From NCBI GenBank assembly GCA_031763025.1, contig JASSKH010000001.1, positions 17,213,142 to 17,277,141 of the forward strand: a stretch of DNA of 64,000 nucleotides, written 5' to 3'. This document shows, piece after piece, positions 1 to 10,500 of the stretch (position 1 is the first letter of the stretch; each line of letters opens with the position of its first letter). The translations under genes and the position numbers were made by a program. The notes beneath the pieces were generated by a model, which was not told the origin of the DNA, did not search any database, and saw nothing but the letters and a program-made list of their open reading frames with translations. This DNA comes from Macrocystis pyrifera (lineage: Eukaryota; Sar; Phaeophyceae; Laminariales; Laminariaceae).

Positions 1-110
1 CGTTGCCGCGAGAGCTGCGATTGGTCGACGTCATCGTTACACGGCAGCGGGAGAGAGGGCAAGGGGCAAGCAGGAAACAGTCAGCACGCGATTGGTGGTC
101 AAAAGGGTTA

Positions 111-385
111 CACACATCGGACAGATCATCTGCAGATCATCTACGGATCATTCCCACAGTTCTATATCTAGATCTTTTAGGGCAGATATGTTCCTGATCT
201 GTATGTTCTACAGTAGGCTATGTTGGCGGGTGGAGCCGTAGAATCTGCACATCTCGGAGATCTCTGTTGGCTTGGATCTGTACACCACAGATCACGCACA
301 ATACCTCAAAACGGCAGGCCAGAATCTAAACGATCTAGATTATCTATCTCTAGAATATCTATCAGATTTATCTGTCCGACGCGTG
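111..385. mobile_element. MITE-like element A, copy 1
   Basis: About 275 bp bounded by imperfect inverted ends: the left end begins CACACATCGGACAGATCAT and the right end reads TCTGTCCGACGCGTG, its near complement. The inside is rich in short GATCTA/GATCAT steps. The same layout recurs at least eight more times in the window. No coding capacity is seen, so it is a non-autonomous DNA-transposon-like repeat by structure; the superfamily is unknown. Confidence 0.55.
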
Positions 386-975
386 AACAGGTACGATGAT
401 ACTTCTTGAATACGAAGTACACGAAGTACACGACGGACACATATTTATACCATTGTTGTCCCAGAGGTACCCACAGCAAAAAACGCTTTTCCAACAAAGC
501 ATTTTGAATTCCTGCGGATTGTGCCCTTTCCAACCATGTCCAACAAATAGACATTGAAAGTACAACATACTTAAAAATTCAACTATTTCGGGATTTTTTC
601 GCTGGGGAGTTAGTACACTCCATTTGCTCTTCTTGGAAATTTTCTAGAAATGGCACAAGAACTGGGCAAGAATCAAAACTGCACCGTTGGAGAACGGGCT
701 TCTGGTCCTGGGTCCCTCCTGGACGACATGGCATACAGGTGGACTCATTCCGAGGAGCGAGAAGAAAGCGCAGGTCCGATTTGCTTGCTTTCTGCGGCAA
801 AAACCAGAGAATAATCAGCTGAAAATACGATTTTTTTAACCGGAAAATATCGACCCGTCTCTCTCTTAACACATGAACAATTCATATCATGGCCCGAAAA
901 GAGCGAGGTGTTGATTAGTAGGGTATACTGTACCTGGTATACTCGGGGGTACTCGGGCACCAAACGTTAATATTG
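386..975. other. no gene seen
   Basis: About 590 bp between two element A copies. Open frames here are short and show no recognisable domain. One TACCTGGTA palindrome lies near 931. Nothing else is supported. Confidence 0.5.
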
Positions 976-1241
976 CACACGTCGGACAGATAGATAGACC
1001 ATGTACAGATAGATCGTCTACAGATAGATCATCTAGATTCTGGCCTGCCGTTATGAGATGTCGTGTAATATCTGTACTACAGCATACATATCCTGTCCTA
1101 GATCGTGCAGAATGTACGGTTCCCACCCGGCAGCATGACCTAGATCATACAAAAATCAGGAGTATATCTATCTGATCTATCTGCCCTGAAAGATCTACAT
1201 CATGAAGTGGGAATGATCTGTAGATGATCTATACGAGGTGT
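976..1241. mobile_element. MITE-like element A, copy 2
   Basis: Starts CACACGTCGGACAGAT and ends GATGATCTATACGAGGTGT, matching the inverted ends of the other copies. The interior carries the family's conserved stretch for a 'ttcccacccggcagcatgacc' type block near 1110-1130. Confidence 0.55.
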
Positions 1242-2040
1242 CAAATCTTGTGATGTTGGTCACAACTGGGTAGATACCCGGGTACCTCCAGAGCAAAGTC
1301 TACTTATGAGGGCACCCTTGAAGCGTTTGGTGTCCTGCTGTAGTGTGTTGGTGGCTCTCTATGGCGAGAAGGCATGATTCGGGAGTCATGTGCTGCAGGG
1401 GGCAGGACAGTCACAGTAGCGTTTGGTGGCCCCGCTTTGGCGAGAAGCACAAATGATACAAACACACAAACAAGGAGGCGTTTTCGCAGACAGAGCAAGA
1501 AAGCCGGCTACCAACGAGTAAAAAGCAAATTTAAAGTTTCAGATTTTATTTTCCCGCTCGTCACGAACAAATAACCAAAGCGAAACGAAGGAGAACGACG
1601 GCTACAAACCGCAGTGTCGGCCCCTTCGCAACAAACCTAAACTAATACCAGGTATAGAATAATATGTATATTAGGATGTTATAAAAATAATAGGTTATAC
1701 CTGGTACATCCTTACTGTGGCGGAGCGATAAGGGAGTAAAAGTTTCTGGCAAAATTTCCCACATACGAAGGCGGCGAGCACCGACCTACGATAGGCTACC
1801 CACTTTCTTACCGGGGTATCGTATTTTTTTAATTTCTAGCCTAAATTTCTTGAACGCCTGTTTTCTTACCAGAGGTCAGGTACTTGCTAATAATAATACC
1901 AGGCATATACTTCGTAAAAAATGCGCGAGGACGCGCTCGCCTGTTAACAGTGCCAAAATGTTTTTGTCCCTTTTTGGTGCCGGTCGGGTAAGGGTAATAC
2001 CGGCTGTACAACCAGTATTAATAGCGGTTCCTTTACAGTA
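1242..2040. other. intergenic, no gene seen
   Basis: About 800 bp with no coding signal that I trust. TACCAGGTA and TACCTGGTA palindromes occur near 1647 and 1696, and TATTAATA near 2020. Confidence 0.4.
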
Positions 2041-2830
2041 GTGCCGGCTGTCCGCTGTAGGGCCTGCGAAATCGCCTTAGTTAGGACTGCAGTCCCGTAC
2101 TGGGGACAAACCACTCAAATTCCAAGTAGTTTGTCCCCAAATCGGGACTGCAGTACTAAAAGGGTTGACCAGCGTGGCAGTGTGCGGAGTAAATAGTGCC
2201 GGTTGCCCGCTATAGTGCCGTTGTTTTAGGGCGGCGCATACTGCTGTACCGGCACTATATCGTAGAGGGACCGGCACTACTGCTGTATTGGCATGATTCA
2301 GACTCTCGACGCCTCGCAGAGCGCGAAGCCGCGGCGATTAGGATTGGAATTCCAATAAAAATAGAAAATACCCTACGTTACTCCATCTTTTATTGCTTTT
2401 ATATTTTACCCGCGATAGACGACCGGCGAGTTCTTGGTTCTTGTCTCCCGCTACCAACTTGGACCCAATTTTTTCGTCGGATTGTGACGGGAAGTAAACG
2501 AAAAGCGGGGGCCCCCTCATCAGCCTGGGAGAGGGGCGATGGGGCCATGTCATGTGTGCTGAGAGAATCCAGTGTACTGGCTGTTGTTGATTTCTACGGT
2601 ATATTTTGTACTGGCTGCGCCAGCCTTTACAGCAGTAGCGGTGGTCCCTCTAATAATGTCGGTTGAGTGGCGCCGGCTGCCCGCTATATACGCGAAGTGT
2701 CCGCGTGTTTTTCCCATCAAACCGTCTGTGAAATTGCTTGGCACCGATGGAGATTGACGAGTGTGGAGCGTGGCAGTACTGCCGATCGCCGCTTTAGTAC
2801 CGGTAGTGTTGGCTATCATTCATTATTACC
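2041..2830. repeat. dispersed repeat F (TAGTGCCGG-type), several degenerate copies
   Basis: Blocks around 2041-2290 and 2660-2820 share phrases such as 'tagtgccggttgcccgct', 'gtggcagtgtgcggagtaa' and 'accggcacta' with a further copy at 52460-52625. Around 2090-2165 a separate inverted pair of GGGGACAAAC and GTTTGTCCCC arms forms a foldback that recurs in part near 13040, 15245, 15810, 33600 and 47600. No product is predicted. Confidence 0.4.
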
Positions 2831-4199
2831 AGGTATTAATAATAAATAGGGCGTACGAGTACTGACCGTAAGTATACCTTCGCAGCCCTGATTACTGCTG
2901 TAGGTAAGCAGTCGTACCTGGTACCAAAAAGTTCGTGGTCATCAAACACTCTACCACGTACCACGCATCACATCGCATCGCATCGCATCGCATCATATCG
3001 TACGTACACCAGCGGTTCAGCACAAGTAGAACACACAGACGTGGCGTGGGCCTGTGCGTCGCTCTTCCGCGCGGTTTGATACCCTGTACGTACGAGCTCC
3101 AGACACCATTATTAATAATACCCGTAGGAACGAATAGCCACTTGTACAGCAGCAGCAGTGCGAGCGAGCACTCTGGTGTATTTTATGAAACTATAAAGTA
3201 CGTCAGCTGTGAGTTCGACCGATTAAATGTATTGCAATACAGCACTGAAAAGAAAGTGCTTGCTGGTACAGCGGTATTAATAAATACTACTACTGCTTGC
3301 GTAAGTTACTGCTGCTGTCAGTGCTGTCGATATGTGCAATTGCCTCACATCGGCAGAACAATGCTAGCTGCTGCTGCTGTATCATCAACACAAAGCACGA
3401 GGGAAACGACGACAGACGATTGCTGTTGCCTCTCTCTCGGGGTTGATTTCTACTAAAGTTGTACCAGCTACGAGTGCTATCAATTAATATCAATAGGTAC
3501 GCAATTCGCTCACACCATTGACCAGCTATGCCAAATACGGGTGGGGTACTATTAATACTTGTACTGGCTGGTATACGATAGCTCCGAGCTGGTAGACCAC
3601 AACAAGCTTATCTGCAAACTCGTAAACAGGTCGTACCAGGTATAATATGATACCTGGAGTTGCTGCTGAAAGTACAGCTGCTATTGTGTACCTGCTGGTC
3701 TGGTACTGGTATGATACAGCAGCGGTAACTGGTATATACGCTCGTACAACGCAGCAGTAAGTACCTCGTGCGAGTAAAACTCACTGAAACTACTGCTGTA
3801 CAGCCAGCAGTAGTCTGCACATCACAGCTGCAGCATCTATCTCCCAAGCTGCTATACAACATCGCTGTGATACGGGCGGTATGGCTACGAGTCTCGTACA
3901 CAGGCTAGCAGTGTACTGCAGAACGAACCACCTAGATGCCCATCCTCGAGCCTCGAGCCAACCGCATCGGCGATCGTTTTCAGGTCGGAGTTTTCCTGAC
4001 AACCGCGTCAGAGTTCGATCCGAGTACTCTCCGGCTCATCGCGTGGGAAGACGTTGCCGGGGAGCTATACTCGTAGAAGTCCGCATGGGCGAGCTATGTT
4101 CTACTGCTGTCTGTAGTACGCGTTAGGAGTAGCACCTTGGGCCAGAACTACGGAGGGCACACTGATCGAAACTCAAAAGCAACCTGATTTTATAGGCAA
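2831..4199. other. intergenic, motif-rich, no gene seen
   Basis: About 1.4 kb without a recognisable exon. It is unusually dense in CTGCTGTA/TACAGCAG, TATTAATA and TACCWGGTA words, often a few tens of bases apart. A short CATCG tandem lies near 2966-2995. Confidence 0.4.
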
Positions 4200-4498
4200 A
4201 CAATACAGAAATCGAGGTGGGGTTGTACCCGTTCGAAAAAGAGAGAGGACTTATCCGCTTTTACTATCAATGCCACGCCGATGAACTTGTTCACCTCTGC
4301 GATGTCTTTCTTCACTCGAAGAGATGCCAGGTTTGCCTTCGTGTACATGGCTCCCGCCGCTTGTTTCGGGACCAAGCAGGAGAGGAGTGATGATGAGAGA
4401 GTGGAACTGCTGCTGTCGAAAGCGAAATTCAAGTCGATACTGACAAAAACTGAAAAACGATTTTGTGCGTGATCAGAAACCAAACTCAGCCCTAACAA
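4200..4498 (-). CDS. weak candidate exon, head-to-head with NAA20
   Basis: The minus strand stays open for about 100 codons. An internal ATG begins MYTKANLASLRVKKDIAE, and the GAG that follows abuts GTGAAC, a possible splice donor. The phrase LRVKKDIAE loosely resembles the N-terminal helix of NEDD8-conjugating enzyme UBE2M (LRxxKDIxEL). I find no downstream exon of that family in the window, so this is only a suggestion. If real, it would share a promoter of about 100 bp with NAA20, which starts divergently at 4599. It could equally be chance open frame. Confidence 0.2.
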
Positions 4499-4598
4499 CG
4501 AACGTCAAATGGTGATAATGGAAACCCTGGATGTTCCAAGGTCAAATCCAGCTCTGGTCAAGGCTAGCCCCACCGTTCGACTGGAATATACGGGAGCT

Positions 4599-7500
4599 AT
4601 GTCAACAACCAGGAGATTCTGCTGCGATGATCTTCTTAAGTTCAACAATGTCAATCTCGATGTCTTGACTGAAACGGTGAGTGTCCCCGTGGGAGAGGGG
4701 AAAGGCTTCCCGAATCCCTGTGCGGCGTCTCGCTCTTCTGGTGCGATCGCGATTTTAGATTTTTTTACTGCAAAATTGGGACCCTCGAGCTCGCATCTCG
4801 CATACCAGGTATGTCGTAGCCACAGCAGGTCATACATCGTACGTCGCAGGCACAGCAGCTTCCATTCCTTCCAGCGCTTTCTTATAAGAGATGTCACAGG
4901 AGGCACTATGAAGACTAACTGCTGAGCCGGGCACACCTAATATTTTAGAGGTCTCGTGCACACACACCTGCAGTATTTTTGTTGTGCTCGTGCAGCGTGT
5001 GAGCGTAGTCTGTAGTGTATGTATGGCACGTCGAGAACGGTTCGCACTATTATTATTATTATTATTAATAATAATATTAATAGTTCGAGTATAGTATTAT
5101 AGTTGTTGCGTTTTTTATGAGCTTGGGTTGCCTCCCGATGAGAATCAGGGCTGGGCCCGCAGGTACTTGTATTACGTTCGTGGCGCCAGCCAATACAGCA
5201 ATGCGAGCGGTAGTGCAAGGCGCTTCGCGTGGCGGGCGACCCCGCCCGCTGCGCTCGCTCACAAGCAAGAATGGAACGCAACAGATGATGGTTCAGAAGT
5301 TTAAAGGCAAACAAGCGGCTTGCAAACGCCAACAGCTACGTATGGTGCAGGAAAATAACTACGAGTACGTATTCGTATAATACGAATGCACGAGGCCGCA
5401 TGCATGAACACTAGCTAATAACCAGCCCCGTAATACGTCTGGCATGGTTGAGTTTTTCACTGCGGCTATTATTGATGCGGTCGAAAAAGAGGTACCACCC
5501 CCTCCACGTCGCCACCGCGGACAGACATGGATGCTGTGAGTCTGCCGAAACCTTGGCCGCATTCATATTAGCATGCATGGACAGCGAGGGAGGATGCACG
5601 GCAATTCTTGCGTGCCCACCCCCGGGATAGAACCGCGTGGAAGACACTGAGATCTGCGTGTGCGAACCTGCAGAAGGTGATTGCCGCAGGACTGCATGCG
5701 TACGTCGAAGCGTACCTCGCTGAAACCGAACGACTACTAGCGAACAACGACCAGAGAGGCTTTTACAAGCACCTTAAGAGTACGGTAGGATTGGAAGGGA
5801 CTAAAGCGAGAAGCGAACAGTTCATTAGGGACGAGGATGGCACGCTGTTGCGGGATAAGGTGCGAATTCGTGAACGGTGGGGGAGGTTTTACCACAAACT
5901 TTTGAACACGAAATCGCTTAAACTCGATTCCACGATCATCGACCTCTTGCCACCACGACCACTTAAACTGTCGCTCGGAGATAAACCATCCATGGACGAG
6001 ATGACGGAAGCACTTAAGGGGATGTCAAACTGGAAAGCTGCCGGGCCAGATGGTCTCCCGGCCGAACTCCTGAAAATCGACCACCCCGCATTCGCCCAGT
6101 GCTTTCACAGCATCCTTGACAATGTTTGGGTAACAGGAGAAGTCCCCCAGCAATGGAAAGACGCGATCATCAAGGTCCTTCACAAAAAGAAGGACCGAAC
6201 TGATTGCAACAACTACAGAGGGATTTCGCTTGTTGCCCACGCAGGCAAAGTCTTGTTGAAAATCGTCGCGTCGCGCCTCAGCAACTACTGCGAGACCGAG
6301 GAATTACTCCCGGAGGAACAGTGCGGCTTCCGCCCCGCACGATCAACGATTGATATGCTGTTCGATGTGCGCCGGTTGCAAGAGCTCGGACGACAGAAGA
6401 ACATCCCCCTGTACGTGTGCTTCATCGATCTGCAGAAAGCGTACGACTCTGTCGACCGAGAGCTGCTGTGGGAGGTACTCACACGCTCTGGCGTACCAAC
6501 CAAGATGCTTACAATTATCAGCAATTTCCACGAAGGCATGCGGGCTCGCGTGCGTACGGATGACGGCGAGCACGCGGAATGGTTTGATGTCACGCAGGGG
6601 CTGCGGCAAGGCTGTGTGCTGTCACCGTTACTGTTCAACGTATTTTTCGCTGCTGCGTTGCACGTCGTACTAGCACGCTTTAGCCATGACGAAGCCATCG
6701 CAAGGGATTTGGTCCAACTCAGTGATGCTGGAGTAGTCGGAACGAAGGAGCAGGAGCCGTTGGCGTGCGTGCGAAGGGCTGTATGGGGGATGTTGTACGC
6801 CGGTGACGCAGGGATTGTCTCGAAGTCGGCTGAAGGGCTCGCGAAAATGATGACAGTCATCGTGACTGTCTTCGAAGCAGCAGGCCTTACGGTGTCGGAA
6901 AAGAAGACAGAGACTATGCTTCTACAAACGCCAGACCAGAAAACCCTCGCACCACCGCTCGTTATCGAAGCAGCAGGCCAGAGGTATAAGCAGACGGCCC
7001 AGTTCTTGTACCTAGGCGGCGTTATCCACGAAAATCCTGACCTCTCGCTCGAAATTGACCGACGGATCCGTCTCATGCGAGCATGGCCTCAAACGGTTCG
7101 GCCCGGAGCTGTATGATAGGACGACCGCCCCCCTTAGTTAGCCTGAAAGTCCGAATGCTGAAGACCGAGGTGATTGAGACCCTGCTGTACGGGTGTGTGA
7201 CGTGGACCCTCAGAGCGGAACACTTTGCCAAGCTTCGAACGGCTCACCACCAAGTCCTGTTGCGAGTCATTGGCTTCCAGCGCCGACTTCGTACTGACCA
7301 TGCCACCCTCTCGTACGCGAAGGCCCTCAAGATGACACGTTGCGAGAGCATCGAAACGACCATCCGCAAACGGCGTCTCTTCTTCGCGGGGGGGGTGGCA
7401 GGGCAAAGCAAGGATCGATTACCCAGCCGGGTGATGTTCGGGACGATTGCTGGTGGGGAGAACCCGAGACCTGGCGGACAGGTTAAGACTTGGCATAGAT

Positions 7501-10500
7501 GCGTAGTCGAAGACCTTAGGGAGTTCCGCGCCACCGAAGGGTCAACGGAACTTACTCCCTTGGTGTTTGGAGTTGAGACCGCACTGTGGCCCACTGCTGC
7601 AAAAAAGGCGGGGAAGTGGTACCGGGGGATGCTGGAAGCAGCCGAACGGTTCATGGTGAGGTGGCACGAGGCTGAGGCTGAGCTGAGTAGGCAGCGCCGC
7701 GCATCCGCCGTGGGTGGTGTCCAAGGGAATGGGGGGGGAGGAGGGGCAACAAGAGGAGTAGCAGAAAGCCCGACCAAGGGAATGCGGAGAGGGGGGGGGA
7801 AGAGGAGTAGAAGGGAAACTGCGGTGGACGAAAGTAGGAAGGAGATGGCAGATAGGGTAGCCAGGTACCGGGTAGACTAAGAAGTAGAACATGCCTATAC
7901 TACTCGTACCACCAACTGGTGCAGCTGGATCGAACGTGGTCTTCCTTTGTCTTCCTGTTGTTTTTGTTTATTTTTTTTTCATTTATTGTCTTCTTTGCGG
8001 TGACCCTATGTGATTTTCATTTCTCTTCCTTTCTCCGATTGATAAGCCTTTTTGAAGGAGTCGTGTGGCGTGGGTGGATGACGAGCCTGCTTTGCTTGTT
8101 TCGTACTGTCTGACGCCGAAGGGCCGGGCATAGTTGACGAACGCTGGACGATGGTGGCAGACAGGGTAGCAAGGTACCAGGCGGGCCAGCAGGGAGACCC
8201 TGGCTGTGCTACTCGTACCATAAACTGCTGCCGCTACCTGGAGCATGCCTTGTGCTTTGTTTGGTTTGCTTGTTATTTTTCCCTTGGTTCTTAGTCTTAC
8301 TCTGTTGACGACTAGTGGTGTTTTCTTCTTCTTCTTTTTTTTCGCGCTCGTTCTTTTCAAGTGTCTGCCACGTCCCCTACGCGGGGGTACGATGGTTTGT
8401 TGCCATACTGAAGTATATACATAGACCAGGTATATTTTTGTTTCTTTTTTTTGTTTCTTTTCTATTTCGAATTGTCTTTGTTTTTGTTTTTGTTTTTTCT
8501 CTTTGTTTCGTTTTTGTTTCTCTAGGTCATGGAATGGGTTTCCTGTCGTACGCAGTATGATGACATGGCATTGCATTGCATTGCATACGTGGCAACGTAG
8601 TATCTCTGTGGCGTAGATTTGTGACCACAGAACTTGTATCTCTCTAGGATTCAAGAATCGGCGCGGACACTGGTTGTGCTGGATGCCGACGGGTAGAAAG
8701 AACGGTTTAATGTGAAGAAAACAACAACAATGAACACATGATATGTACCAGGTATGAAAATTCGCTTTTGATATCCGCAAAAAAAAAAAAAAAACACGGC
8801 ACGGCACAGCACCGCATGGCGCTGCACCGCTGTGCGCTGCTGCGTGAGATGAGCTTAGCTGGGTGTCCCTTTCTTTCTTTCTTATTACTGCATTCTATGT
8901 ACAGGCAGTAGTAGTAATAGTACTTATTTCTTGGTGTACCAGGTACACGATACCTGGTATATACAGTAGATACATACAACCTGGTGTATGCGAGAGCTAC
9001 CGCTGTGCTGCTCAGCTGAGAACGAAAGCTATGTTGCCTCGCTGCTGGTCTGAGCCGATCTGATCTGAGCTGAGCTGGGTGTGATTTGTGCCTTCTTTAT
9101 TATACCTCGTACGTACCACGTGGTACTTCTTACTTCGTATGATACGATACGCTACCGTATGTCTTGAAGTACGTGCAGTAAGGGCTACTGCCGTATCTCG
9201 CTCAGTTTTGACCACTTGGTGTCGACTGCTTTCGATTCAGATTCGAGTGCCGAAATTCCTTTTTTTTAGTTTTTAGTGTACAGAAAATAAATTATACTTT
9301 TATCTCAAAACTGGTGTGGGAGAGACTCACTATCTCGCTCATTTTTGGCTGCTTTGCGATTTTGACTCGAGTTTCGAAGATCGCTATTTTGGTCTTTTTT
9401 CGACTCTTCAAAGAAGGAATTTGAAATTAGTGTGCGAAAAATTATCTTGGATTTCGTATCAGCTGAGCTGCGCTGGGTGTGCTTTTCGAAAAAACGAGCT
9501 GCGCTGGGTGTGATTTTCGAAAAAACGAACAGTAAACGAAAGAAAGAAAGAAAGCAAAGAACACAAAGCTCGAGCAGAACAAATAATTTATCGATCGGCA
9601 AATACGGACTGAGGTGGGCGAATATGCTAACCGAGACAGAGAAGGGTCGGTAATTTATCGATCGGCAATTACGGGCTGAAGAGGACTGTAAGGTGGGAGA
9701 ATACACCAAACGAGACAGCTGAGGGTCGGACTATTACATTTTTTTTTATTCATGTACTGGCTGCGTCACACGCCAGTACACTGGACCTTCCAGCACACTA
9801 GACTCGAACAGCGAAGCCGCGACCCCCCCCCCCCCCCCCCCCCCCCCCACGCCCCCGGTCTGGTGGGGGAGCCCCGCTGAAGGCGCCCCCGGAGGGCCCC
9901 GCCCGAGACGCCCTGTCAACGATACGTGTTTTTTTGCGATTTGGCTTCACGTGCGAGAGCTATATAGACATATACGCGTCTCTTCGTGAGCCTTGAGAAG
10001 CGAGTAGAAATCTCGAAAGTTCCGCCGGTAGTCTCAGCCTCTGCCCGGGATCCGTTCGCTCCCGGTCTCGGGTCCTCGCTCTCACTTCCTCGCCCGCTCT
10101 CTCGCGGGTCGCGTTCCCTGGCCTTCGCCGGGTTATTTCCCGCACGTGCACTCTCTCGGGATCGCGTGCCTCCGGATGTAAAAAAATAGCATTTTTTTTT
10201 TCAGATTCGAGAGAAGAGCGTGGGACGCCGCCGGCGAGCTCTCCCCCCCTAGACCATGGATCCACCTGATATCTTCGAGGCCGTCATCTACACTCGTTGG
10301 CCTTGCCCGGCACCGAGCGGGTTTGAGGTCTGTCGTCGCACGAGCTGAGGTTTTATCAGCGTGTTGACAATTCACGAAAGAGAGAAAATAAATTGCGCCG
10401 CCTGCAGCCGTATGAAAAAATGAAGAAAAAAAATCAACCATTTTTTTTTCCCTTTTTCCCCACAGCGGCCGTACGAGAACATGATCAGCTGTTTCTCAAA

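Noticed and set aside
6285-7076. 263-codon minus-strand frame
   Set aside because: Antisense shadow of the LINE reverse transcriptase.
7983-8807. 274-codon minus-strand frame
   Set aside because: Lysine/glutamine-rich translation of T-rich LINE 3' sequence and repeat E; no domain.
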